Assembly: GCA_001414345.1 (NCBI GenBank)
Contig: LLCB01000423.1
Location: 1-39,603, forward strand
Direction: 5' to 3'
DNA length: 39,603 bases
Origin: Hymenoscyphus infarciens
Lineage: Eukaryota > Ascomycota > Leotiomycetes > Helotiales > Helotiaceae
In this document: positions 1 through 12,356 of the stretch, one piece after another
Position numbering within the stretch: position 1 is the first letter of the stretch
Layout: each line of letters starts with the position of its first letter
Translations under genes and position numbers: made by a program
Notes under the pieces: generated by a model
Database searches by the model: none
Told to the model about the DNA's origin: nothing
The model's input: only the letters and a program-made list of their open reading frames with translations

Positions 1-380
1 TGTACCGAACATGAACGTCTATATACAAGAAGGTCGGAAGCTTCCAAGTTCCGACAACAATAATAACCGAGCCCTGCCTGATATAGCTAATACTAAACAA
101 CAAGAGCCGAAAAGCTAAATATACAACCTCTGATCCTTCGGAAAGCTAAACATATAACATCTGAACCTTAATCCCTTCCGTACATGAATGTCGGATATTA
201 ATACCTTCGGCACTTCGCTCGCATGAGTATCGGTCATTCGTAATCTCGGCCCCAGGGGTATCAGGGGTATCGGCACTGCTCAGGGGTATCGGCAGTTTCA
301 CGAATGCCGACAATTCAGGATGGTGCTGTCACATGATAATCCAGCTGTCACATGATAATCCAGGATGGCATGTCATCACA
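1..380. other. Non-RIP, GC-balanced segment with short direct repeats; identity unknown
   Basis: Base composition is ordinary here, unlike the AT-rich DNA that follows. The phrase CAGGGGTATCGGCA occurs twice near 270-295, with further partial copies of CAGGGGTATC beside it. TCGG/CCGA words recur throughout, for example in CCTTCGG and TTCCGAC. No reading frame of note is present. It could be the end of a retroelement or MITE that escaped RIP, but no terminal structure is visible because the window starts inside it. Confidence 0.4.
325..362. repeat. 19-bp perfect tandem duplication
   Basis: The 19-mer GCTGTCACATGATAATCCA is present twice back to back (325-343 and 344-362). A CAGGATGG octamer lies on each side of the pair (315-322 and 361-368). 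It looks like a recent slippage or insertion footprint. Confidence 0.85.
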
Positions 381-760
381 AAAACAGACACTTTTATATA
401 TCTAAATTTTCATAAGATCTTAGTAGAACTTTAAAAGAGTATAAAAACTTTCTTATAAATAGAGGGTTTTCTAAGAATAAAATTATGAAGTTTATTCTTA
501 TTATACTTACTTAGATATAGTAATAACTAGAGAGGAGGTATAAGAAGATATAGTAGTTTGAGTTTTATATCTTAAAGAATACTTTAGTTTTCTAATTTCT
601 AAAATAATTAAGGAAAAAACCTAGGAAGAAAAAAGCACGGTTTATAAAATATCGTTAAAAGACTCGTAACTTACTATAATAGAAATCAACAAATATTAGT
701 TTTAAGAACTCAAAGTATATTCTTTAAAAATATCGCTATAGCTATCCAGCGAAAGAAATA
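381..760. repeat. AT-rich RIP-like DNA without recognisable genes
   Basis: TpA-rich sequence with few CpA dinucleotides and stops in all frames. It separates the GC-balanced left edge from the inverted-repeat element at 761. I see no specific structure in it. Confidence 0.6.
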
Positions 761-970
761 AGTAGAGTAGAGTAGAGTGGTACAGCATCTCGTACGTACT
801 AAAAGTCGGAATCGACTAAATCGTAAATTATAAATCGTAAATCGTAAATTATAAATCGTAAAGCTTAGATTTCTAAGTATATAGCTCTTTAGAGCTAAAT
901 CGTAAATCGTAAATTATAAATTAATAAACGTAGATTTTTTAGAAGCTATTTAGACGTAAATCGAAATACT
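761..970. repeat. Left terminal inverted repeat with subterminal TAAATCG repeats
   Basis: This is the reverse complement of the right end (about 7500-7722), with mismatches mostly of C-to-T or G-to-A type. It carries strings of the 7-mer-like word TAAATCG/TAAATTA. Repeated subterminal words of this kind are commonly transposase-binding sites in DNA transposons; that role is inferred here. Confidence 0.7.
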
Positions 971-1403
971 TAAATTAGTAATCTTAAAGCTTAAAGTAAG
1001 AGTATTTGTAATTCGTAATACTTAAATTATAAGGCTTAAATTATAAAATTTAAGTATAAGCGGGGGTAGAAAGTAGAAGGTAATATAGTATATATATATC
1101 TATTAAATATATATATATTATAATCGCTTACTGCTTACTCTCTATTAATATATACTACCTAGTACTATATTAAATATAAGTGTAATATAACTTTAAATCT
1201 ATTATCTAAAACATTATAAATTATTAAAAGTAATATATATACTTAGTATAAACGATAATATTATATAAGTACCTAATAAATAAGAGAGGAAAAGAGATAA
1301 TTAAGACTTTTGATATTATAAGTATAGATATAATTTAACCTAAGAGTAAGAGATGCTAAGCTTAATTAAGTAATTAGTATATAATTAGTAAAGTAGTACT
1401 TAA

Positions 1404-1442
1404 AGTATTTAAATAATCTTAAATTATGATTATTTAAGTACT
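1404..1442. repeat. Imperfect palindrome, left internal copy
   Basis: Two 19-nt arms around one base, with core AAATAATCTTAA / TTATGATTATTT and two mismatches. A matching palindrome occurs near the other end of the same element (7232-7264), so it appears to be part of the element. Confidence 0.6.
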
Positions 1443-4400
1443 TTAGTAAAGAGAGTAAAAGGAGAGTAAAGATAGTAAAAAGTGACTAAAAAGTAGTAAT
1501 AAAATTAAAGTATTATAGATAATCCTCTTAGTATTTATACTTAAAGTATCTACTACTATATACTCTTACTTCTTATCCCTCTTCTTATTATACTTACTAT
1601 ATATAATCTTAACCTTTTTAGTAGTATAAGAAGGTTAATTAGTAAGAGTTATTTAAGAGAGAGTATCTCTCCTCTTTCTCTTTAAATTAAGGCTATTTAT
1701 AGAAGCGATTATAGTAGTAGATATTATTTTACTTACTAGTGTATTTATAAGTATGAGAGGAGTAGATAAGAGCGAATTAGAGACTCTCTTATTAAGCTCT
1801 TAATTAAGTTTTAATTACTCTTCTTTATTAATTAATTCGAGCTTACTTTTAATAATAATAGTATTAATATCTATATATAATTAAGTATTAAGATCTTTTA
1901 TAATTTACTTATTTATATCTACTTATTATTATACTACTTTATCTACTCTCCTTAGTATATTTAACTTAGTAAGTACTATTAAGCTCTCCTTCTCCTTATC
2001 TCTTATAAGAGGCGATAGCGAGTATAAGCCTAGGGTTAATACTCCTTTACTATTAGTATCCTCCTCTATATCTATATCTATATCTATATCCTTACTTCTT
2101 ATATTACTCTTAGAACTCTCTTTAGAATTATTATCTTTATTATCTTCCTTTTCTAAATAAGTAACGATAATTATAGAGTAGTCTTCTAAGTAAGTAGCGA
2201 TAATTATAAATATCTTTAGAAGATTATCTAATTCTAAATTATTTACTAATATTATACTTACTCTAGTACTAGTACTATCCCCTAGTAATAGTATAGGCCT
2301 AGTATCTCCCTCTCTATTCTAAGTATTATCTTTAAGTATAATAGGCTTATTATTAGGTACCTTAATAGGCGTCGAGAGTTAAAGAAGCGGAATTAGTAGC
2401 TCTTAGGTATCTTACGAGGGCGCGATAGATTACCTCTTTTTAGAAGATCGAGGCTCGTTATTAGTATAGTTATTAAATACTATATATACTTTATAGTACT
2501 TTTTATTAGTAGAACCTTTTAGTAAATTAAAGTGTTATATAAGAGCCTATACGTCGTCTACCTTCTTATAATCTATAGTACTTAATTACTTAGCTTTCCT
2601 CTTTCTAATAGTAACGTTTATAGCTAGAAAGACGTCTTCTACTATATTAGTAAGAAGTAGTATATTAATAGAATCCTATCTACTAGGAGTAGGGATTATA
2701 TAGTAGATATCCTCTAGAAGCTTAATAGTAAACCTTTTAGCTTATATATTCTAGAGTACTAATTTAAAGTTAAATAGATTCTTAGAGTTACTAGTAGATA
2801 AGTAAGGTACTTAAAATAGAAAGTCGTTATTAATTTATACTCTAACTATCTTACTACGTTATACTATAGAAGTATACGTAATTATAGAGATACTCTTAGT
2901 AGTAGAGAAGTCCTTAGTACTCGTTATATATATATAAATATATAGGGCTACTTAAATATAGATTTTAGTAATAGAGATAGGCTTTAGCGCCTTATAGATT
3001 AGAGGAGGAGGAGCTAGAGAGCTTATACTAATTAGTAGTATATACTAAATTTAAGAGTACTACTTACTTTTAGTCTTTTTCTTATTAGAGATAAATCCCT
3101 CTTTATATACTTTTACTCTAATTATTTTAGTTTTACTAGGAGCCTTTATAAAGAAGAATTATCTAGTCTTAGCCTTTTCCTTCTAGATAGCTTACTCTCT
3201 AGCTATAGCTAATTTATCCTTCTTTTACTTAATAATAAGAGTAGAGTAGTTAGTAGTAGAACGTTCTATAGTAGCCTCTTACTTCTTTCTAGACTCTATA
3301 ATTAACTATTATTTCTTCTCTTAGCTATTAGAGCTTTATATTATAGCTTTTATAAAGTAGTCCTTTACTTTTTATAAACAGTTCTTAATCTTATTATTAG
3401 AAGGCCTCTAAAGAAGCGTAGATATGTAATTTTCTAGAGTACTTACTAAGTTTACTAGAAAGTAATAAGAGTATACTTTAAGCTTTAAACTCTTAGAATA
3501 AGGAGCCTAGACTTCTAGGTATTTAGGAGACTAATATTAAGGTATCCTAGTATATTTTTAGTATTATAGAGTAGTAGATATAAGGCTTCTAAAAGTATAA
3601 GTAAAAGTAATAGAATAAAAGTAGGAAAATTAGAAGACTATCTTACTTAAACTATATAACCTTCTATACCTCGCTTCTTACTTTTAGTACTATTTATAAG
3701 GCTTTAATATACTATTCTAGTATATATTAAATAATTACTAGTTATATAGTATATTATCTTCTATAAAGGCTAGGACTTTGTTTACTATTCTATAAGTATT
3801 TATAGAAGTAGGTGTAAGTAAGGCTAGATTAAAGGATATTCTAATTTAAGTAACTACTTAGAGGCTAGCTTAGAAACCTCTTCTAGAGACTAAGGAGGTT
3901 TTAAAGGTAAGTAATTAATACTAAGCTTAATTTATAAATTATTTACTACTATTAATAAAAGTTAATAATCTATATACTTAAAATAGCTTAAAAATATAAT
4001 ATTTTAAATTAATTCTTTTATCTTTAATTTAAGTATAAAATAGTATTATTTATGTCTATAAAGCTAACTAGAACTTAATAGACGTAGAATTTATAATATT
4101 ATAATTTTTTAAAGATTTAAAGGTCTAAGATTACTAACTTTTATTAGTAGTAGTAAGTAATTTATAAATTAGGCTTAGTACTAATAGTTATAGTTAGTAG
4201 GTTTACCTTACTAAAATCTTCTCTTAGGTACTTAGAGAATTATATATTTATAACTATACTTATAACCTTATATAAATTACTCTTAATTTTAATTAAAAGT
4301 TGATAAATATATCTATTCCCTTCTAGAGTTACGTTAAGCCTTTTTTTATACTTAAAATATATAAATTTTAAGCTTAGAGCTTAGTCTATATTTGGTGTAG

Positions 4401-6734
4401 GTTTATTCCTAGTTTAGTATATCTATTTACTTATTAATTATAGATAGTAAAAGTAACGCTACTAGCTAACCTTCTATGCCTTTTATAGATAGTAATATAT
4501 ACTTCCTTTATTATATTACTCTCTATTAACGTTCTATTTACTCTAGCTAGTAGATAATTACGATTATAGACTACTATAGAGTCTATAGTTAGTTAGTAGA
4601 TTATAATACTATAATCCTAGAGTTACTACTATAGCTAGGGATATATATTAAGTACGAGGTTATTAATAAAGAGAGAGAGGATTAAGGATTTAAGACCTTA
4701 CTTTTTAAATAGACTTAAAGGACTATCTTTTAGTAGATAACCTAGGATTAGAATTATTAGAGCCCTCTACTATAATAACGACGTTTAATACTATCTATTA
4801 GTAAGAGGGCTTTATAAAGAAGGAGGCTTAATCCTAAGAATAAATTAGTAGCTTTTAGAGTAGATTAATTAAATATAAATTTATCTATTAATATCTATCT
4901 TTAAATCTCCTTTTAAATTATCTTTAACTAACGAGGTATACTTATTAGTTATATACTCTCTTAAATCCTTATTTAATTTATTATCTAACTTCTCTAATTC
5001 TTTATCTAAGAAGTTACTATTATATAAATAATCTAATACTACGTTTATTACTTAATTACTCTTACCTTTATTACTAAAGTATATACTAAATTTATCTTAA
5101 TTAGCCTTCCTAGCTTCCTTTAATCCTTAAGCTACCTTAGAGTATAGCTCTTACTTATATACTCTCTCTAGCTTATCTAAAAGGCCTAATCCTACTAAAT
5201 TACTCTCTTAAATATACGCTAACAATTCTACTCTTAAATCTAAGTACGCTATAGTATAAGTTTCCCTCTCTTTAGTGTATATTATCTTATTAATTAGTAA
5301 TATATATCTATATACTAATAATTTTATTTTATACTACTCTAAGGTCGTCTAAGGCAAATATATATTAATATCCTAATCCTTATATAATTCTTAAAGCTTA
5401 GTAAGCTTCTTAGTAGGTATCTTAATACTATAATCCTTTACTAGATGCTCTTTACTTCTAGAATAGTAAAAGTTAGTCTATGGTACTCCTAGTACCTTAT
5501 ACTCTTAATTAGTATTAGTATGAATATAATAGCGATTCTATATATATATAAACGTTTAAAGCTTCTTCTAGATAATTAGAATATATATATATAATATAGC
5601 GATTATATTAGAGAGGCTCTTTTTAGAAAACAACCTCTTTTTGTAGATGCCTTAGAAGTATATCTTCTACTTATTTAAGAACTCTTTTATAAGCTATCTC
5701 TACTAAGCCTTAATACGTTAGTTAGCTATAGAAGTACTAAACTAATATAGGTCTGAAAATTAGTATAGCTCTTTACTACTTTCTATAGCTTATTATTAAC
5801 GAAGTATATAGTAAGCGTCTACTACTATTAGAGATTTTAATCCTTAATCTAATTATATATAGTATAGTATCTTTCTAAAGCTACTTATAGTATCGTTGTA
5901 TTACTATAGAGTAGATACTACTATATTGTTTAAGATATTATAATAGCTCTAAGAGAGAAATTAAGTATAGATATTAATACTAGTATATATCTTAATACTA
6001 ATAAACTTTAATTTATAATATCTATTAATACTTTATATAAAATTAGGCTCTAGTACGATATATTTACTATAAGTATCCTTAATCTCTTATAACCTATGAT
6101 TATACCTCTCCTTGTTGACTTTTAATAGTATCTTTTAAATCTTATTCTAGCTTTATCTTTTATCTCTATCTCTATTAACACTATAAGTATTAAGGTATAT
6201 ATAGAGGAACCTAAGGCTAAAGCTCCTTATAATACTAAAGTAGCTATATTCGTAGATCTTATATTAAAGGATAGCCTCTAGCTCTTTATACCCTTTCTAT
6301 ATAAGGAACTTTCAACGTTAAAGGCCTATTTTAAATTATAACCTTTAAAGCCTCTAAAGCTTAATTATAAAGCTTTTATAATTTAACATATATACTATAC
6401 TTAAATTAGATAATCCTATATCTTTAAAGAGATATACTACTTATATATATAAGATAGGAGTAGTCTTACTTTTTTTATACTAGTAAAGGTTCTACTCTAT
6501 ATTAATTTAGAGCTTAAGAGTAGTATTAGAGACGTTAATATTATACTTACTTTTAAGGATATTATATATCTCTTAAGTAAGGACTTCCTTTTAGTATAAC
6601 TCCTTTATAAACACTCTATATAGCTCTAAATCGATAAACTGACGTAGTATATTTAGACTCCTATTATACGCTTAAAATCGCTCTTTTTATACTTCCTGCT
6701 ACACTTGAAATTCTGGGATTATTACGCTACGATA

Positions 6735-7128
6735 CTACTACTAAGAATATCGTACTTTAATAGATACCTAGAGCCGCTACTAGAGATTATTCTCTTCCTT
6801 CTCCTATTATCGTTAGTACTTGAATTTAAGAGAGGAGAGGGAGTATATATAGTAGTAGAATAGTACTTTTAAAAGAAGGAATAATATAGAGTAGTATTTA
6901 AAGGAAGGAGTAACTAATTCGATTTATCTTAAGAGGTTCTACTACTAAGAATATTACACTTTAATAGATGTTTAGAGCTACTACTAGAGATTATCCTCTT
7001 CCTTCTTCTATTATTATTAGTACTCGAATTTAAGAGAGAAGAGGGAGTATATATAGTAGTAGGATAGTACTTTTAAAAGAAGGAATAATAGAAAGTAGTA
7101 TATAGTATTTAAAGAAAGGAGTAATATA
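6735..7128. repeat. ~185-bp direct duplication inside the transposon-like element
   Basis: The segment beginning CTACTACTAAGAATAT near 6735 recurs near 6940. The copies run in parallel through TTAATAGAT, ACTAGAGATTAT, GAATTTAAGAGAG, GGGAGTATATATAGTAGTAG and TAGTACTTTTAAAAGAAGGA, offset by about 205 bp. Most differences are transitions, so the duplication predates at least some of the mutation. Confidence 0.75.
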
Positions 7129-7231
7129 AGAGGGTTAGTATATAGAGTAAGTATACTTTTTAGCCTATAAAATAAATAGCGCTAACCTTAATTAGGAAAT
7201 TAGTATACGATTAAGAAAAGTAGTTAAAAGT

Positions 7232-7264
7232 GCTTAAATAATCTTAAATTAAGATTATTTAAGC
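7232..7264. repeat. Perfect 16-bp-arm palindrome, right internal copy
   Basis: The arms are GCTTAAATAATCTTAA and TTAAGATTATTTAAGC, separated by a single A. They are perfectly complementary despite the degraded surroundings. The paired copy near the left end (1404-1442) has two mismatches. Confidence 0.8.
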
Positions 7265-7478
7265 TTTTAAAGCGAGCTAATTACTTTAATATTAAGTAAT
7301 CTAGAGTAATTAGTTTAAAAAAGGCCTAGTTTTAAGACATAATTTAGGAACTTATTATAGTAATAAAAGTTAATTTATATAGTCTTTTTATATTATATAT
7401 ATATATCTCTTACCTTAACATGTTTTAATTCAATGTTTAATGCCTTTTACGATTATTTATTAATTATACAACTTTTAC

Positions 7479-7722
7479 GATTTGTGATTTGCGATTTGCG
7501 ATTTGCGATTTGCGATTTGCGATTTAGCCTCTAAAAAATCTACGTTTATTGATTTACGATTTACGATTTACGATTTAGCTCTAAAGGGCTATATACTTAG
7601 AAATCTAAGCTTTATGATTTACGATTTGTGATTTACGATTTACGATTTGCGATTTAGTCGTCGTTTCCGACTTTTAGTATGTACAGGACGCCCTAAGTAG
7701 TGACCACTACTCTACTCTACTC
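7479..7722. repeat. Right terminal inverted repeat with GATTTGC heptamer run
   Basis: This is the counterpart of the left repeat. At 7479-7525 a strict 7-bp periodicity is visible (GATTTGT, then GATTTGC five times, then GATTTA), followed by ATTTACG words. The TG/CA dinucleotides survive here but are mutated in the left repeat (AAATCGTAAATTA), so the two ends were mutated unequally. Confidence 0.75.
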
Positions 7723-8319
7723 AACCGATTTTAAGCACTACTCTACTCCACGCATAGTACTCTATGTAGGGAGGTTGAGGAATGTAGTAGAGATTCTGTG
7801 TGTTTACATTCGTAACCATGACAGAACCTGGTATTTGCAATTAGCTGCGCCAGTACTAGCTTTTCGGCGTTGAAGTTTTCCGTCCACTTCTTGTTGGCCG
7901 CGTAATTTCCACTCTTCGTTTGCACACAAGAAGGACTTTCGCTGTAGATGCCCATTTCTTTATGTTCGAATTCTCGAGTATAGTACCTCGTATGAAACGT
8001 TCGGGCGTATACCTCACAGAAATGTCGCACTGTGGACTTCGTGCTTTGGGCTAACTCTAAGTAGTACTTTGAGTGGTACGGGCCGCCTCGGGCCGATTCG
8101 GGCTGACTTAGGACGTGGCTTAGAGTAGCGTCGGGCTCCCGGTGGACAGGGAACGTAGCACTATTACTTTATGCTTTCAGATATACCAACGTATATAACT
8201 CGACGTAAATAATATTAAAAATTCTAAAACTCATAAGATTAGTTATTTCGCCTCTAGCGTATCTAGTAATATTTTTATTATATTTTTCTAATAAGTTTTT
8301 ATTATGTTTTTATATTACG
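7723..8319. other. Partly RIP-spared unique patch; no convincing gene
   Basis: From about 7740 to 8165 the sequence is of ordinary composition, with intact CpA/TpG, and then turns AT-rich. A 95-codon open frame on the minus strand (7743-8030) begins with GTG rather than ATG and resembles no family I know. TACTCTACTC words like those at the transposon end recur near 7740. It may be a relic of single-copy DNA caught between two insertions. Confidence 0.35.
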
Positions 8320-8324
8320 ATTTT

Positions 8325-8634
8325 TATAATAGTACGAAATATATATAACTATAGTAGAGGCATATAGGAGTGCGTATAGCAGAATGACGTATGTAGATAC
8401 TAGGCTCTAATATAGAAGAAAAGGCTAAACTGGCCTTTTCTAACTCTAGGAGAGTAGGCTACTATATATAAGAGGTTTAGACTATATAAAAGAGTCTAAA
8501 ACCGAACAACCTCAGCTAATATAAAAGCTTAAACCTACGTAACCTTTCTAAAATAGATAATATAAGATAATAACTACTAAAACCTTATATATAGCAGGTA
8601 CTTCTAGCTATCTAGGATAATAGTATACTATTAT
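8325..8634 (+). repeat. 5' LTR of the 4.0-kb element
   Basis: Nearly identical along its length to 12046-12356. Shared words include GATACTAGGCTCTAATATAG, AAGGCTAAACTGGCCTTTTC (a hairpin around GGC...GCC), CTCTAGGAGAGTAGGCTACT and TATATATAGCAGGTACT. It belongs to the short LTR subtype, lacking the ~45-bp insert of 12878-13231. Confidence 0.85.
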
Positions 8635-8651
8635 ATCCCTCTCTCTTAAAA

Positions 8652-8671
8652 AAGACTCGTCCTCGAGTCTT
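8652..8671. other. Conserved 8-bp hairpin just inside the 5' LTR
   Basis: AAGACTCG and CGAGTCTT flank a 4-nt loop, 17 nt inside the LTR. The same structure recurs at 37411-37429 in a second family member, at the same distance from its LTR. The region lies where a primer-binding or packaging signal would be expected; the function is inferred. Confidence 0.5.
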
Positions 8672-9429
8672 CTCTCTCTTATTATTTAAGGCCGAATTAG
8701 GATAGTATAAGTATTATATTATTATATTATTATAAGTTAGTTAGAGTTTAAATTATAGCTAACCTAGGTTCGAAGATGCTTTATTTATTATAATTTATTA
8801 TAAGTAAGATAAGATATCGAGATAGGTTTTGAATTATAACTATAGATATTTATAAAGAGACTTCGTTTCTAATCCTTTAATATTAAAAGTAAGTATTCAC
8901 GTCTACTAAAAGAGTATAATCTAATCTATCTAGTAGGTTAAGGAAAGCTTAAAGTTTAAAAGGTTTAAAAGTTTAGAGTAAAATTAGAAAAAGTTTAAAA
9001 GTTAAAGAGGAATTTAAAGTTGAGTTAGAGGTTAAGAGGTTAAGAAGTAATAGTAATAACTTAATTAAGAGCTTACTTTAAGAGTATACTAATTCGTATC
9101 TAATTCGAATTTGAAAAAAAGAGTATAAGTCTAAAAAAGTTTAAAATAAAGTCAAAAGCGAATTTAGAGTTAAGTCAAAGGTTGTTTAGTTAAGAGGTAG
9201 TAATAACTTAGTTAAAAGCTTACTTTAAGAGCGTACTAATTTACATCTAATTCGAATTCTCTAATTTAAATTTATTAAAAGAGTATAAGATTATCTAAAC
9301 TAAGGTTAATAGAGACTTAGAGTAAAGTTAAAAAGTTTAAATAAAAAAAGTACTTCTAGCCTAGCTAGAAGTAAAAGAAAGTAAGAAAGAATATAAAGAC
9401 TATAAGACTCTATACTAGAGTTAGTAGGG

Positions 9430-10013
9430 TTTTAGCTAGTTAAAAGCGAAGTTAATATCGAAGTTATTAAAGTTGAAACTATTATCTAACTATCTAAAGT
9501 CTAGGATAATAAGAAGAGAGGTAGTTTTAGCTAGTTAAAGGCTAAGTTATTACTAAAGGTTATTAAAGTTTTACTATCTAAAGTTTAAGATAATAAAAGG
9601 GGTATTTTTAGCTAGTTAAAATAAAAGAGTTATTACTAAAGTTTATTAAAGTTAAAACTATTATCTAAAGTTTAAGATAATAATAAGTAGGGTTTTAGCT
9701 AGTTAAAAACAAAGTTATTACTAAATATTAAAGTTGAAATTATTATTCGATATTTAAGATAATAAAAGGAGTAGTTCTAGCTAGTTAAATAAGTTATTAC
9801 TAAATTTAAAAATACTATCTAATATTTAAGATAATAAAAAGAGATAGAGTTTTAGCTAGTTAAAGGCGAAGTTAATACTAAAGTTGTTAAATTATCTAAG
9901 TATCTAGGAATAATAATAAGGAGTAGGTTTAGCTAGTTAAATAAACTTAATACTAAAGTTAAAAAATACTATCTAAAGTTTAAAATAATAAAAAGAGATA
10001 TAGTTTTAAGTAT
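9430..10013 (+). repeat. Seven-copy 74-95-bp minisatellite inside the LTR element
   Basis: Each unit begins with TTTTAGCTAGTTAAA (starts near 9430, 9525, 9606, 9692, 9776, 9850 and 9928). It continues with an AAGTTATTACTAAAGTT-like stretch and then TATCTAAAGTTTAAGATAATAA. Unit lengths vary from about 74 to 95 bp. Copies differ mainly by transitions and small indels. Confidence 0.8.
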
Positions 10014-12045
10014 AACATTTATTAGTACTATTATAGGAACTATATTACTTAGGCCTATAGGCTACCTTATTCCCTTTAAGGTACTTAAGGACTTAATCGT
10101 CTTCTAATTTTAAAGAAGAGTTGCTATTATATTATAGGGAGTTTAGAGCTAAATCGGATAAGAAAGAAGAGGTGTTTTTAAACTAAAGTACTAATATTAA
10201 TAAGCTTAGTTATTTCTAAATATTTAGTACTTTAATATCTCTTCTTATCTAAGGCTAAAAGATTATTTACTAACTTAGTAAAGTTATAATTCTAGTATCT
10301 CTTAAGTATAGTAGACGCGTTTTAGAGCTAAGGTATAATCTTATTCTATATATAAAAGAACTATTACTATTCTCTCTAAGTATAGCTATACTTAAAAAGT
10401 AAACGTTTCTTTAGTATAATCTTATTCTTAATTCTACTTCTATCTCTTTTAACCTTTATACTAGTAAGGACTTAGTCTATAACTGTAGTTATAGTCTTTC
10501 GGTTTAATAGAAGTTTAAAGTAGAGTTAGATAATATTTAGTTAGGATTAATAATAATAACTTAACTAAGAGCTTGCTTCTAAGTTTTATCTTAATAGAAA
10601 GCGTATTTTAACTAATTCGTATCTGATTTAAGAAAAGTAGTAGAAAGGTATTAGAAGTAGCTACTTATAGCTAAAAGAGGTATAAATTTAAGCTTAGAAG
10701 TAAGAGAAGGTTAGATTAGAGAGAGTTTAGAGGCAAAGTAATTTATTAACTTTATAATATAAGGTCGCTTATCTATCTTTCTAGCTTAGCTAGCTAGTTC
10801 CTTATTTCTTAATTTCCTACTTCTAAAGCTTATATAACTAACTATATCTATTCCGTATTTAAGAAGTTCTACTAGTCTCTTTAACTATTATTATTTCTTT
10901 AGAATCTTCTAGATCTTAGTATATAGGTGTGATTTAGAAGGGGTTTAGAGAGATGTCTTTTAAAAAGAGAGGTGTCTCTAGAAGAGGTTATTACTTGACG
11001 CTATATAGTAGAACTAAATTCGACTATCTTTATCGTCTATTTATAAGGATCTGAAAGCGTTCTAAGCATTCTCTATCTTATAACTAGTTAAAAAGTAAGT
11101 ATCTAAAAGAGTAACTATCTCTTCTTAATCTTAGAAAGCATTCTAAACCGATTCTAACTCGTATCTAGGCTCTAGGTAGTTCCTAGCTAGTCTAGTTATT
11201 ATACCCTAAATAAGGGCTTTACGTATTAGTTTCAGTTATCTTACTTTTTCGTTAAGATTAAAGAGTATTCGAAGAGGCTTTAGTGCTATGTTATATAAGT
11301 TAGAAGGTATTAAGAGTAGTAGTGTCTCTTAAGTAAAAAAGGTCTAAATTAGAGCTTAAAAGTAAAGAAGGGTTAAATAAGAGACAGATTAGTAAGAGTT
11401 TAGAGATAAAGTGTTTTTATTAACTTCGAAGTTCGCTTATAATTTTATCCTCTATCTCTCTAATCGATCGTTTTATCCTTTATATACCTTTTACCTCTAT
11501 CTTATCTGCCTATTATCTATATATTATCTAAATTTAAGAAGGTTATCTTTAAAAGCGAAAGCTCTTATTATTTCAGTGTATAGTTATAGGTTAGAGAGGG
11601 TTTAGAGAGTCTTTTAAAAAGAGGAAGTAGCCCTAGAAGGTCGTTTAACGCCTTATAATAGAACTAGGTCTAATATTTTAAAGATGTCGATTTAGAGAAA
11701 AGGAGTAAGGTTAGATTTAAAAGCTTTTATAATAACTATAAAGTCGACTTATTTATTAATTCTAGAGTTATTAGGATTCTTAGAAACACTTAGTGTATTC
11801 TAATCTCTTAATATATCTATAATACGATTTTTACTAGCTATCTATATAGACACTAAACCCTAGTATTACTAGCCGTCTAGGTAGTCTCTAATTACCTAGC
11901 TATTTAAGAATATTATTCTTCTAGTCTAATTCTAGCCTAAAGTAAAAGATATATTAACTTTGAATTCGAAATAAAAGAAGCGATAAAAAGCTTAAAAGAG
12001 ATATTATTTATACTATTACTAGTAAAGAAGAGTTTAGCCTTTTTA

Positions 12046-12356
12046 TATAATAGTACGAAATATATATAACTATAGTAGAGGTATATAGAAGTATATATAG
12101 TAGAATAACGTATATAGATACTAGGCTCTAATATAGAAAAAAAGGCTAAACTAGCCTTTTCTAACTCTAGGAGAGTAGGCTACTATATATAAGAGGTTTA
12201 GACTATATAAAAGAGTCTAAAACCGAATAACCTCAGCTAATACAAAAGCTTAAACCTACGTAACCTTTCTAAAACAGATAATATAAGACAACAACTACTA
12301 AAACCTCATATATAGCAGGTACTCCTAGCTGTCTAAGATAACGGCATACTATTATA
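12046..12356 (+). repeat. 3' LTR of the 4.0-kb element
   Basis: Direct repeat of 8325-8634. It retains more C residues than the 5' copy at several sites (for example GATAACGGCATACT against GATAATAGTATACT), showing that the two LTRs were mutated separately. Confidence 0.85.

Larger units (their letters stand above)
761..7722. mobile_element. RIP-degraded DNA-transposon-like element with long terminal inverted repeats
   Basis: The outer ~200 bp at each side are reverse complements of one another. Both contain, in the same order, AGTAGAGTAGAG, TACTAAAAGTCGGAA, strings of AAATCGTAAATC, AAGCTTAGATTTCTAAGTATATAG and AATAAACGTAGATTTTTTAGA. The last block lies 174 bp inside the left end and 178 bp inside the right end. 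The ~7.0 kb span would suit an autonomous element, but all frames are saturated with stops and no transposase motif survives. TpA enrichment with loss of CpA/TpG is the pattern expected from RIP. I cannot identify the superfamily (MULE-like or other) and see no clear target duplication. Confidence 0.65.

Noticed and set aside
7479..7525. Heptamer run considered as a telomere-like repeat
   Set aside because: GATTTGC is not a known fungal telomere repeat, the run is short and internal, and it belongs to the transposon TIR.
7743..8030. 95-codon open frame on the minus strand
   Set aside because: It begins with GTG, shows no domain, has no splice support, and lies between degraded transposons.
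11411..11605. 64-codon plus-strand frame, hydrophobic
   Set aside because: It lies inside RIP-degraded retroelement DNA; the Tyr/Leu/Ile-rich composition is what TpA-rich sequence yields by chance.
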